A stretch of DNA of 23,543 nt, from the NCBI GenBank assembly GCA_002500925.1, contig DLTN01000066.1, positions 1 to 23,543 of the forward strand, written 5' to 3'. The notes under the pieces are model-generated. The model searched no databases. It was not told the DNA's origin and saw nothing but the letters and a program-made list of their open reading frames with translations. This DNA comes from Gemmatimonadales bacterium UBA7835 (lineage in GTDB: Bacteria > Gemmatimonadota > Gemmatimonadetes > Longimicrobiales > Gaopeijiaceae). This document shows positions 16,110 through 23,543 of the stretch, piece after piece. Position numbers and translations under genes: made by a program. Every line of letters begins with the position of its first letter. Within the stretch, counting starts at the first letter, position 1.

Positions 16110-17381
16110 ATGAGTGATCGGCAGCGCGTTATAGTAGTCGGGGGGGGCGTGATCGGAGTCAGCACAGCATACGAACTCGCTCGGCGCGGCGCAGAAGTCG
16201 AGCTAGTGGAGCGACGAATGATCGGTGCCGGGGCATCAGGCGGAAACGCGGGGACCATCGCAGTGGGACACCCCCCTCTGAATAGACCGGGCCGCTTCAC
16301 TCAGCTGCTGAGATGGATAACGGAATCCTCTAGCCCGTTGTATGTAAAGCCACGAGTTGATCCAAGTCTCTGGCGATGGCTTCTGGGCTTCTACCGGTAC
16401 TGCACAACTGAACATGTGCAACATGCCATGAGCGTTATGGCCCCCCTAGGCCACGACGCACTCCAAAGCTTCGAACGCGTGCTCTCCGAGGAGCAGATCG
16501 AATGTGGATACAGGTCCGGGGGGTATCTTGAAGTCTGCGCAACGGAATCCGCGCTCGACTTCGCTCACCACGAAGCTGCGCTAATCTCGGAGTACGGGTA
16601 CAAACCGGAACTCATCAACGGTGACGAGCTTCGACTAAGAGAGCCGGCACTGGGTCCTGACCGCATCGGTGCCGTGCACTATCACGAATCGGCGACACTC
16701 AGCCCTTCTGCTTTCCTCAGCGGCTTAACCAAAGCCAGCCGACGATACGGCGTGCGGTTCCATATTGGCACCGGAGTAGCTCAAGTAAATCACAAAGGCG
16801 AGAAGGTCACAGGTGTAACGCTAGACTCCGGCACAGTACTAAACTGCGACACGGTCGTCCTCGCGACCGGGACGTACAGTAAAAAACTCACCCGAGCCTT
16901 TGGTCTTCGTGTCCCCGTCCAGCCGGGCAAAGGTTACCATCGAGAGGTAGCGATCGGGTCAAACGGTGCCCCTAACCTACGCATAGCGTGCGTACTGGCG
17001 GAACACTCGGTCTTCTGCACTCCGATGAACACTTCCGTGCGATTTGCGGGCACAATGGAGTTCTCGGGAGAAAACGATGAAATACGACCTGAGCGCCTTA
17101 ATCAACTCACAATAGCGGCTCGGGAAGCCTTCCCGCACATGGGGACCGCACAAGCCCACTCCGAGTGGTGTGGCTTGAGACCAATGTCCATAGACGGCCT
17201 TCCCATCATCGGCTTCATTCCAGGCATAGAAGGGCTGGTTCTAGCTACCGGACATGGAATGCTCGGACTCACACTCGGCCCCGTAACCGGAGATATCGTA
17301 GCGAATCAGGTCCTAGATGGATCAGACCCCCGAGCCGCCCACTTATCACCCGCAAGATTTTCTGGTCGGCAAAGGAACTAG
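16110..17381 (+). CDS. FAD-dependent D-amino-acid dehydrogenase-like oxidoreductase (DadA family)
   Basis: The 423-residue DAO-superfamily flavoenzyme probably oxidises an amino acid or imino acid and passes electrons to the respiratory chain. The N-terminal FAD site is VVGGGVIGVSTAYELA (9-24), with Glu34 closing the Rossmann fold and GASGGNAG (41-48) after it, the DadA hallmark. The C-terminus has WCGLRPMSIDGLPIIG and a GHGMLGLTLGP FAD-contact loop. Length agrees with DadA (about 430). D-hydroxyproline or glycine-type substrates are alternatives. A run of eight G at 16140-16147 lies inside the FAD loop without breaking the frame. It starts 27 bases after the dehydrogenase gene. Its stop faces the ogt stop across 20 bases. 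Confidence 0.88.
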   Translation: MSDRQRVIVVGGGVIGVSTAYELARRGAEVELVERRMIGAGASGGNAGTIAVGHPPLNRPGRFTQLLRWITESSSPLYVKPRVDPSLWRWLLGFYRYCTTEHVQHAMSVMAPLGHDALQSFERVLSEEQIECGYRSGGYLEVCATESALDFAHHEAALISEYGYKPELINGDELRLREPALGPDRIGAVHYHESATLSPSAFLSGLTKASRRYGVRFHIGTGVAQVNHKGEKVTGVTLDSGTVLNCDTVVLATGTYSKKLTRAFGLRVPVQPGKGYHREVAIGSNGAPNLRIACVLAEHSVFCTPMNTSVRFAGTMEFSGENDEIRPERLNQLTIAAREAFPHMGTAQAHSEWCGLRPMSIDGLPIIGFIPGIEGLVLATGHGMLGLTLGPVTGDIVANQVLDGSDPRAAHLSPARFSGRQRN

Positions 17382-17398
17382 AGAGGCTCAACTGCGGG

Positions 17399-17416
17399 CC
17401 GCTAGAGATCTAGCGG
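17399..17416. terminator. palindrome at the convergent ends of the dadA-like and ogt genes
   Basis: CCGCTAGA-GA-TCTAGCGG is a perfect 8-base inverted repeat that can fold as a 7-pair stem with an AGAT loop. It includes the ogt stop codon (17402-17404) and begins 17 bases after the dadA-like stop. It could act on both converging transcripts. No T tract is present on either side, so a classic rho-independent terminator is not shown. Confidence 0.45.
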
Positions 17417-17953
17417 AATTACCTCCGGGTGCACTCTGCTGTTAGGTGAGACCCCTTCGACTTCCACGCCCTCCATTCTAAGCAGCGCAACCTTCCGCCT
17501 AAGACCGCCAGAAAATCCTGTGAGGCGGCCATTCGAGGCAATCACACGATGACACGGCACCACTATCAGGATTGGGTTAGCGCTGACGGCCTGACCGACA
17601 GCCCGAGCTTGATCGGGCTTTCCGACTGCCCGCGCGATTTCACCGTAAGTGGTTACGTGGCCGTGCTCGACCTTGAGCAATTCCCCATAAACTTCTCTCT
17701 GGAAGTCGGAACCCACACCCGAGAAATCCAGCGGCAGCTGAAAAGACGTGCGTTTCTTGGCGAAGTAAGCCTCCATTTGCTCCACAGCCTCTTGTAGCTG
17801 ATCCGGTCGTTCTGTCCCCTGCTCCATGTGTCGACCTCGTGGCAGGGGCCCAAACTCAATCCTTCGGACACCTCGCGGGGAGGTCCATATCGTGACACCC
17901 CCGACCCGAGCATCGGTCAAGTGGGCCGAGTGAACCTCGACCAGTTTGCTCAA
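17402..17953 (-). CDS. ogt: methylated-DNA-[protein]-cysteine S-methyltransferase
   Basis: This 183-residue suicide repair protein takes the alkyl group from O6-alkylguanine onto its own cysteine. The acceptor is Cys134 in VVPCHRVIAS. The DNA-binding helix-turn-helix is visible as TTYGEIARAVGK and ARAVGQAVSANP, and the family ending GFSGGLRRKVALL is present. The first 70 residues form the less conserved N-terminal domain, so this is the two-domain Ogt type without an Ada activator part. The start is TTG 17953, fixed by a strong Shine-Dalgarno (GAGGAGG, seven bases upstream) and by a TTGA overlap with the sufU stop. That coupling places it in the SUF transcription unit. Confidence 0.92.
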   Translation of the reverse strand: MSKLVEVHSAHLTDARVGGVTIWTSPRGVRRIEFGPLPRGRHMEQGTERPDQLQEAVEQMEAYFAKKRTSFQLPLDFSGVGSDFQREVYGELLKVEHGHVTTYGEIARAVGKPDQARAVGQAVSANPILIVVPCHRVIASNGRLTGFSGGLRRKVALLRMEGVEVEGVSPNSRVHPEVIPLDL

Positions 17954-18411
17954 TTGGGTCCCTCCTCAGCAACTCCAGCTTCTTTTTTGAGCGCCTCCTG
18001 CAGCGCATCAAAGCCGAGCAATGCACATTTTATGCGAACAGGAAACTTCGAAACCCCTTGTAGTGCTCTGAGATCGCCAAGCGACTTCTCTCTCACCGCT
18101 GATTCGTCGCCGTGCATCATGTCCGTGAAACGCTTCGCCAGCTCGTCAGCTTGATCGAGGCTCGAGCCTTTCAAGCGGATTGTCATCATGCTGACCGAGG
18201 CCTGAGAAATCGAGCATCCCGATCCGAGGAACTTCACATCCTCAATCCGGTCTCCTTCAATCCGCAATTGCAATCGGATCTCGTCACCACAAACAGGATT
18301 TGCCATATGGATCTCTACTGTCTTTTCCTCAAGCTCCCCTTTGTTACGCGGATTGCGGTAATGCTCTAGGATGAGCTGCTGGTAGAGAGAGCTTAGTTGC
18401 GGAGTTTCCAT
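17950..18411 (-). CDS. sufU: SUF-type Fe-S assembly protein SufU
   Basis: The 153-residue protein belongs to the SufU branch of the NifU/IscU superfamily. In SufS-SufU systems it accepts sulfur from SufS through a zinc-bound cysteine and hands it to SufBCD. The three conserved cysteines are Cys41 (NPVCGDE), Cys66 (GSGCSIS) and Cys129 (IKCALL), with Asp43 in the CGD motif; all four zinc ligands are therefore present. The spacer between the second and third cysteine is long, as in SufU and unlike IscU. The start has AGGA a few bases upstream. It lies 109 bases after sufS and overlaps ogt by four bases. Confidence 0.93.
   Translation of the reverse strand: METPQLSSLYQQLILEHYRNPRNKGELEEKTVEIHMANPVCGDEIRLQLRIEGDRIEDVKFLGSGCSISQASVSMMTIRLKGSSLDQADELAKRFTDMMHGDESAVREKSLGDLRALQGVSKFPVRIKCALLGFDALQEALKKEAGVAEEGPN
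17961..17967 (-). promoter_or_regulatory. Shine-Dalgarno fixing the TTG start of ogt
   Basis: GAGGAGG on the minus strand lies seven bases before TTG 17953 and inside the end of sufU. It is the strongest ribosome-binding site I noticed in the window and supports the unusual start. Confidence 0.7.
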
Positions 18412-18520
18412 CAGTTCCTACTCAATTCTAGCGGGTCCACAATGTGTCGCCGGATCAGTCCCTGGGCACGTTTGATCACTGTAAACAGGTTTTGAGCGAG
18501 CAGGGCCCCTATCTGCTAAC
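18412..18520 (-). other. sufS-sufU spacer
   Basis: This is the longest gap inside the SUF operon. It contains a small inverted repeat just after the sufS stop (AGCAG 18499-18503, CTGCT 18513-18517, 9-base loop) and no ORF. It could hold an internal promoter or an RNA-processing site, but I see no clear motif. Confidence 0.25.
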
Positions 18521-19756
18521 TCAGCCGAAAATCGCAGCAACCTGGTCAAGGCCTTCGACCAGTCGATCCACGTCTTCTTGCGTACTGTACAAGTAGAAGG
18601 ACGCCCGGGCGGTAGCCGAGACGCCGAAGTGTTTCATCACGAGCTGTGCACAGTGATGTCCAGCACGGATCGCGACTCCTTCCGTGTCCAGAATTGTGGA
18701 AATATCGTGAGGATGTGCGTCACCCATTGTAAAGGAAATCACTGCGGATCGGTCATCCAGTGACGACGGGCCAAACATTCTCAAGCCAGGAACCAGCGAA
18801 AGTTGCGCCATGGCATACGCCATAATCTCGCTCTCGTGAATCGCTATGGCTTCGATACCAATGTTTGAAAGGTAGTCAACCGCCGCACCCATACCTATCG
18901 CACCCGCGATATTCGGAGTTCCGGCCTCGAATTTATGAGGAACAGCCGCCCAACTGCTTTGGTCGCGCTCCACAATTTGAATCATCTCTCCGCCGCCCTG
19001 AAAAGGCGCCATCGCCTCAAGGAGCTCTAGGCGGCCCCAGAGCACCCCCACGCCTGTCGGTCCGCACATCTTGTGACCGCCAAAGGCGTAGAAGTCGCAG
19101 CCGAGATCCTGCACATCGACCTTTGTGTGGACCACCCCCTGAGCCCCGTCCACCATGACAATCGCTCCCACCGCCCGTGATGCGTCTACGATGGTCTTTA
19201 CCGGGTTGATAGTCCCCAGGCTGTTCGACACGTCCGAAATCGACACGATCTTGGTTCGCTCGGTAATGAGTGACTCAAGACCATCTAGAACGAGGCGACC
19301 TTCATCATCGATTTCAATGTACTTCAACGTCGCACCCGTCCTCGCTGCTAGCAGCTGCCACGGGACGATGTTCGAGTGGTGCTCCATGACTGAGATCAGG
19401 ATTTCGTCACCTTCGCCAACATGGTCTAGGCCCCACGCAGTCGCGACTAGGTTGATCGCTTCAGTGGTTCCACGTGTCCAAATACACTCCGCCGCGCTAG
19501 GGGCGTTGATCCAGCTGGCGACTTTTTCGCGCGCTGCTTCAAACGCAACGGTCGCTCGTCTCGATAGCTCATGGATGCCACGATGAACGTTCGCGTTGTC
19601 TCTCTCATAGTATTCGCTGAGCACGTCGAGCACAGCACGTGGCTTCTGCGATGTCGCCGCGTTATCTAGGTATGCGAGTGGCTTGCCGTGGATAGTCTGA
19701 TCAAGCGCTGGAAAGTCTTTTCGGATCCGGATGGGATCAAAGTCTTCAATGCTCAT
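18521..19756 (-). CDS. sufS: SufS-type cysteine desulfurase
   Basis: The 411-residue PLP enzyme releases sulfur from cysteine as a persulfide for cluster assembly. The PLP lysine is Lys229 in GGHKMCGPTG, His126 in EHHSN stacks on the cofactor, and the catalytic Cys369 lies in RAGHHCAQ, the short-loop arrangement of group II (SufS) desulfurases. The N-terminal YLDNAATSQKP and the C-terminal ARASFYLYSTQEDVD are typical. It starts 44 bases after the Rieske gene. With sufU downstream it forms the usual sulfur-donor pair for SufBCD. No residue needed for catalysis seems to be missing. Confidence 0.96.
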   Translation of the reverse strand: MSIEDFDPIRIRKDFPALDQTIHGKPLAYLDNAATSQKPRAVLDVLSEYYERDNANVHRGIHELSRRATVAFEAAREKVASWINAPSAAECIWTRGTTEAINLVATAWGLDHVGEGDEILISVMEHHSNIVPWQLLAARTGATLKYIEIDDEGRLVLDGLESLITERTKIVSISDVSNSLGTINPVKTIVDASRAVGAIVMVDGAQGVVHTKVDVQDLGCDFYAFGGHKMCGPTGVGVLWGRLELLEAMAPFQGGGEMIQIVERDQSSWAAVPHKFEAGTPNIAGAIGMGAAVDYLSNIGIEAIAIHESEIMAYAMAQLSLVPGLRMFGPSSLDDRSAVISFTMGDAHPHDISTILDTEGVAIRAGHHCAQLVMKHFGVSATARASFYLYSTQEDVDRLVEGLDQVAAIFG

Positions 19757-19800
19757 AATTTCGCCTTTGGCGTCATGCTCAACGGCCGACCCGAGCCCAG

Positions 19801-20112
19801 CTATCCGACATCAACAAAAATTTCTCCATCCCGAATATCGACCGGGAACGATTGAACAGGCCGGATCGCTGGAAGTGTCTTACGCGCCCCGGAGCACGCA
19901 TCGAATCGTGCACCATGATACAAGCATACGACGTCGCTACCCTCGAGTTCACCATCCGAGAGCGGGAGGTCTTCGTGAGAGCATTGGTCTTTCAGTGCGC
20001 AGATCGAACCCTCGACATTCGCGAGCACCACAGGTACCCCGTCTGCCATCACACCCTTCAGCATACCCACAGCGCAATCACCCACCGCCGCGACCTTCAC
20101 CCAATGAGACAT
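19801..20112 (-). CDS. Rieske-type ferredoxin of the SUF operon
   Basis: This small soluble protein has 103 residues from ATG 20112. A TTG at 20151 would overlap sufD by 29 bases and lacks a Shine-Dalgarno. The Rieske [2Fe-2S] ligands are Cys44 and His46 (CSHEDLPLSDG) and Cys63 and His66 (CLYHGARFD). It resembles the ferredoxin components of non-heme iron oxygenases. Its place between sufD and sufS, with 10- and 44-base gaps, recurs in SUF operons of Actinobacteria and other phyla, where it may provide electrons for assembly or be a client. Its exact role here is inferred. Confidence 0.9.
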   Translation of the reverse strand: MSHWVKVAAVGDCAVGMLKGVMADGVPVVLANVEGSICALKDQCSHEDLPLSDGELEGSDVVCLYHGARFDACSGARKTLPAIRPVQSFPVDIRDGEIFVDVG

Positions 20113-20122
20113 CGCCGACCCG

Positions 20123-21478
20123 TCACCCGTGTTGGGAAAGTTTTTCTTCAATGGCGCCCGTAACCTTTTCGATCACACCACCGAGAGGGAGCCTCGAGAG
20201 CACCTCGCCAAGGAACCCGAGCACAACAAGACGCTCCGCTTGTACTTTATCAAGGCCTCGACTCATAAGGTAAAACTTGGCCTCTGTATCAAGCTCTCCT
20301 ATGGTTGCACCATGAGAACATTTCACGTCGTCAGCTTCGATCTCAAGGTTGGGAAGCGAGTCCGCGCGCGCACCCGATGACAACAAGAGGTTCCGGTTCG
20401 TCTGGTACGCGTCGGTGCGCTGGGCACCCGGTAAAACACGGATGATACCGCGAAAAACAGCGCGACTAGCCCCGTCCAGAGCCCCCTTGTAGAGCAAGTC
20501 ACTTCCAGTGTTAGGCTCCGTATGATCTTGGCTGGTATTGAAATCGAAGTGCTGGTCGCCATCACCAAAGTACAATCCCAGCATTTCGGAATTGGCTCCC
20601 GGACCGAGCAGCTTAGCGTTCAGGTCCACGCGATGGACTGAGCCACCTAATCCAACATTCAGTGTGTCAATCCGTGCATCACGTTCCGCCAGTGTGCGCT
20701 GCGCCGAATGAACGAAGACCCCGCGACCAGCTCGTTGGAGAGTGACGTACTGAAGGACAGCTCCATCTCCGGCGACCAGTTCTACGGCAGAGGATTTGAG
20801 GGTCTGAGTATCAAAGTCATCCGAGACCACCTCTTCTACATAAGAAACCTGGCTCTGCGCTTCAGCCACTATAAGAACACGACTGAAATACGCTGCCCCC
20901 GGCTGGCTTATCCAGCGAGTCACCCGGATCGGCAGATCAAGACGGACAGCCGATGGAACGTAGACGAAAATCCCATCAGTCCACAGAGCCATATTTAACG
21001 CTTCGAGCTTTCCGTCTTCAGCTGAGACCACGCTGCCTAAGTGTTCTTTGACTAGTTCAGGATGTAGTGTCAGAGCATCATGAAGGGAATCAAGGATAAC
21101 ACCTTGCTCAGCAAGCGCCGGATCAATGTCGGCGTGCACTAAATGCCCATCAATAAAGACGATGTGGCCAGCCGCTTCGCGATCTTGCTCCATCGTTTCA
21201 CGCAGTCTGCCTGGCCAAGTCGATGGGTTATCTGGAGCGACCCCCCCTTCGGGGAGGCGCAATGAGGCCAAGTGGAGCATCCTTTTCAGGTCAGTATACC
21301 GCCACTCCTCGAGTCTGGTGTTCGGCATTGGGGTTTTCTCGTATACCGACCATGCTCGTTCTCTACACTCGCAGAGCCATTCGGGCTCACCACTAGTGAG
21401 AAGCTTTACCGACGCCGCATTGAAGGCCTCGGTGACCCCCTCCGTCGTTGGCGAATCCGTAATTGCCATATCGGCCAT
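20123..21478 (-). CDS. sufD: Fe-S assembly scaffold protein SufD
   Basis: The 451-residue protein is a beta-helix partner of SufB in the SufBC2D scaffold, needed for iron entry. The conserved C-terminal block DDVKCSHGATIGELD holds Cys387 and His389, matching the residues at the SufB-SufD interface of the E. coli complex. A FNTSQDHTEPNTGSDLLYKG stretch and the RTDAYQTNRNLLLS motif are typical. Start and SufB stop share one base (TGATG), so translation is coupled. The first 90 residues are helical and variable as in other SufD proteins. The assignment is firm from sequence and operon order. Confidence 0.95.
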   Translation of the reverse strand: MADMAITDSPTTEGVTEAFNAASVKLLTSGEPEWLCECRERAWSVYEKTPMPNTRLEEWRYTDLKRMLHLASLRLPEGGVAPDNPSTWPGRLRETMEQDREAAGHIVFIDGHLVHADIDPALAEQGVILDSLHDALTLHPELVKEHLGSVVSAEDGKLEALNMALWTDGIFVYVPSAVRLDLPIRVTRWISQPGAAYFSRVLIVAEAQSQVSYVEEVVSDDFDTQTLKSSAVELVAGDGAVLQYVTLQRAGRGVFVHSAQRTLAERDARIDTLNVGLGGSVHRVDLNAKLLGPGANSEMLGLYFGDGDQHFDFNTSQDHTEPNTGSDLLYKGALDGASRAVFRGIIRVLPGAQRTDAYQTNRNLLLSSGARADSLPNLEIEADDVKCSHGATIGELDTEAKFYLMSRGLDKVQAERLVVLGFLGEVLSRLPLGGVIEKVTGAIEEKLSQHG

Positions 21479-22893
21479 CAGCCTACTGAGCCTTCCATCT
21501 CGAGTTCGATGAGGCGGTTCAATTCAACCGCATATTCCAGGGGTAATTCCTTTGCGATCGGCTCAATAAAGCCACGAACAATCATCGCCATGGCCTCATC
21601 TTCGGGAATACCGCGGCTAGTGAGATAGAAGAGTTGTTCTTCACCTATCCTCGAAACAGAGGCTTCGTGACCAACGTTTGCATCGTTCTCTTCGATCTCT
21701 ATGTACGGGTAGGTATCGGTTCGGGAAGTCTCATTAATGAGCAGCGCGTCGCACTCGACATTGGACCGCGCATGGTGCGCACCTTCATGCACCTTCAAGA
21801 GGCCACGGTACGTTGACCGTCCATGGCCCTTAGAAATCGACTTGGAAACAATCGATGAGGTAGTATGCGGAGCTGCATGAATGACTTTTCCGCCTGTGTC
21901 TTGGTGTTGTCCGTCACCCGAATAGGCGATCGAAAGGATCTCCCCGTGAGCTCCTTCTCCCATCAGATAGCAGGACGGGTATTTCATGGTCAGCTTCGAC
22001 CCGAGGTTACCATCCAGCCACTCCATGTGGGCACCCTCTTCAACGATGGCACGCTGGGTGACCAAGTTGTACATGTTGTTCGACCAATTTTGGATCGTAG
22101 TGTAGCGGAATCGCGCATTCTTCTTGACGACGATCTCGATCACACCCGAGTGGAATGACTCCGTCGAATAGACCGGCGCTGTGCAGCCCTCGATGTAGTG
22201 CGCTTGGGCGCCTTCATCGACTATGATGAGCGTGCGCTCGAACTGGCCCATCCGTTCTTGGTTAACGCGGAAGTAGGCCTGAAGAGGTGTGTCAAGCGAT
22301 ACGCCTTTGGGAATGTAGACAAACGAACCCCCTGACCAGACCGCCGAATTCATGGCGGAGAACTTGTTGTCAGCAGTAGGGATAATCGTCCCAAAATGCT
22401 CCCGGAACAGCTCCGGATGGTTCTTCAGGCCGTCCTCGATTGAGTCAAAAATGACACCTTGCTTTTCCCACTCCTCCCTCAGGGAGTGGTATACCATTTC
22501 GGATTCGTACTGCGCTCCCACGCCCGCCAGAACCTCCCTCTCAGCCTCCGGAATCCCCAGTTTCTCGAACGTGTCTTTAATCTCGTCTGGGACATCATCC
22601 CAAGAGTGCTGCATCCGATCCTGGGGACGAACGTAGAAGTAAATTTCGTCTAGGACCTGTTCGAGTCCGTCGAGGTCACCTCCCCACTTCGGCATCGGCT
22701 TCGACTCATAGACTTCTAGTGCCTTGAGTCGAAAATCTAGCATCCAGTCCGGCTCCTCTTTGTGCTGGGAGATCTGACGGACGACTTCCTCCGACAGGCC
22801 CCGCTGAGCACGGTACACCGGCTCCGCCTCCGTTACGAAGTCGTACTTATATTCGTCGAGGTCGAGACCCTGAATCGTCTCATTCTGTGGCAT
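21478..22893 (-). CDS. sufB: Fe-S assembly scaffold protein SufB
   Basis: This 471-residue protein is the main scaffold subunit of SufBC2D, on which the cluster is built. Hallmarks are WSGGSFVYIPKGV, the SKSISKGHGRSTYRG block, the GHEASVSRIGEEQLFYL block and the ending LEMEGSVG. Where E. coli SufB has Cys405 (IEC), this protein has Ile (YIEIEEN), as in the Bacillus-type SufB sequences I recall; the N-terminal CxxC segment of the E. coli type is also absent. It follows sufC with 35 bases between; GGAG lies nine to ten bases before its ATG. It overlaps sufD by one base. Confidence 0.97.
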   Translation of the reverse strand: MPQNETIQGLDLDEYKYDFVTEAEPVYRAQRGLSEEVVRQISQHKEEPDWMLDFRLKALEVYESKPMPKWGGDLDGLEQVLDEIYFYVRPQDRMQHSWDDVPDEIKDTFEKLGIPEAEREVLAGVGAQYESEMVYHSLREEWEKQGVIFDSIEDGLKNHPELFREHFGTIIPTADNKFSAMNSAVWSGGSFVYIPKGVSLDTPLQAYFRVNQERMGQFERTLIIVDEGAQAHYIEGCTAPVYSTESFHSGVIEIVVKKNARFRYTTIQNWSNNMYNLVTQRAIVEEGAHMEWLDGNLGSKLTMKYPSCYLMGEGAHGEILSIAYSGDGQHQDTGGKVIHAAPHTTSSIVSKSISKGHGRSTYRGLLKVHEGAHHARSNVECDALLINETSRTDTYPYIEIEENDANVGHEASVSRIGEEQLFYLTSRGIPEDEAMAMIVRGFIEPIAKELPLEYAVELNRLIELEMEGSVG

Positions 22894-22928
22894 ATGAGGG
22901 TACTCCGTTACGTGTCAGAGAAAGGTGA

Positions 22929-23543
22929 TCAGGACGCAGAAGCCGTCTCAAACTCGCTGTAGCCACCTGCTTCGAGTTCGAGCGCGACCTCCGGACCGCC
23001 AGACTTCACAATCCTTCCATCTACCATGACGTGGACAAAGTCAGGCTTGATATAGTCTAGCAGACGCTGGTAATGGGTGATGAGGAGGACTGACATTTCC
23101 GGATCTTCTTCAGACAGCTTGTTCACGCCGCTGGCAACGATCTTGAGCGCGTCGATATCAAGCCCTGAATCCGTCTCGTCCATCACAGCGAGTTTCGGTT
23201 TCAGCATCGCCATCTGTAGAATCTCGTTACGCTTTTTTTCTCCACCCGAGAAGCCGTCATTGACGTGTCGCTCAGCAAACGCAACGTCCATTTCCAACAT
23301 CTCCATCCGCTCCATGAGGATGTCGGAAAAGTCGAAGACGTCTAGCTCTTCGTCCTCCGGCAAGTGCGCCTGAACCGCCGTCCTCAGGAAGTTAGCAATT
23401 GAGACACCCGGGATCTCAACCGGGTATTGAAACGCCAGGAAGACACCGGCTTGGGAGCGCTCATCAGCTTCTAGATCTAGCAGGTCTGCTCCACGGAACT
23501 CAACTAACCCCGCTGTTGCTTCATAGCCTGGATGTCCTGCGAG
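22929..23543 (-). CDS. sufC: SUF ATPase SufC, N-terminus beyond window
   Basis: The visible 204 residues are the C-terminal part of the ABC-type ATPase that drives SufB-SufD rearrangement. The reading frame is open to the last base, so an ATG at 23363 is internal. Visible motifs are the Q-loop region VFLAFQYPVEIPG, the signature FSGGEKKRNEILQM, Walker B with LAVMDETDSGLD and the H-loop His in LITHYQR. Walker A lies outside the window. Upstream genes of the operon, including any SufR-type regulator, are also outside. Confidence 0.96.
   Translation of the reverse strand, partial: LAGHPGYEATAGLVEFRGADLLDLEADERSQAGVFLAFQYPVEIPGVSIANFLRTAVQAHLPEDEELDVFDFSDILMERMEMLEMDVAFAERHVNDGFSGGEKKRNEILQMAMLKPKLAVMDETDSGLDIDALKIVASGVNKLSEEDPEMSVLLITHYQRLLDYIKPDFVHVMVDGRIVKSGGPEVALELEAGGYSEFETASAS

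Noticed and set aside
16140..16147. Run of eight G near the 5' end of the dadA-like gene as a phase-variation tract
   Set aside because: It encodes the required GGG of the FAD loop, the frame is intact, and a single tract with no second sign of switching is weak evidence.
1..23543. Defence system, prophage, transposon or biosynthetic island
   Set aside because: No integrase, transposase, nuclease-helicase, restriction or synthase genes are visible; all recognised genes are metabolic, envelope or Fe-S assembly functions.

Overview
This 23.5 kb window is a gene-dense piece of bacterial chromosome with moderate G+C. No stretch longer than about 260 bases lacks a gene. I see no rRNA, tRNA, CRISPR array, phage gene or transposase. 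Affiliation is tentative. A secreted carboxypeptidase-like plus TonB-plug protein without a barrel, large secreted M14 peptidases and many lipoproteins suggest Gemmatimonadota or a similar environmental Gram-negative lineage. There is no phylogenetic marker here to prove it.

Layout: (1) 1-5030, plus strand. The 3' part of a molybdenum hydroxylase large subunit of the 4-hydroxybenzoyl-CoA reductase type, a DUF1460 exported cysteine-hydrolase-like protein, the FAD subunit of the same reductase with the extra [4Fe-4S] cysteine motif, a membrane-anchored alpha/beta hydrolase, a PH-like membrane protein and a hotdog acyl-CoA thioesterase. Most neighbours overlap or nearly touch. (2) 5042-11388, minus strand. 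A lipoprotein with a His/Asp cluster, the carboxypeptidase-like/plug protein, a class C beta-lactamase-fold lipoprotein, pterin-4a-carbinolamine dehydratase, a DASS/SLC13 transporter and a thiolase. (3) 11497-17381, plus strand. A secreted M14 zinc peptidase with no cysteine, a DUF2007-like membrane protein, a zinc alcohol dehydrogenase and a DadA-like FAD amino-acid dehydrogenase. (4) 17402-23543, minus strand. A SUF iron-sulfur assembly operon in the order sufC (cut by the window end), sufB, sufD, Rieske ferredoxin, sufS, sufU, followed by ogt translationally coupled to sufU.

Functional picture: the first two blocks lean towards CoA-thioester and aromatic metabolism (reductase, thioesterase, thiolase, dicarboxylate/anion uptake), but physical linkage is only partial. 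The SUF block is the most certain part and would supply the Fe-S clusters that the reductase and the Rieske protein need.

I found no convincing new defence, mobile or regulatory system. The points most worth checking are the reductase operon split by a cell-wall-type hydrolase gene, the nested inverted repeats at 14131-14188, the palindrome across the dadA-like/ogt convergent stop codons, and the attachment of a DNA-repair gene to the SUF operon.
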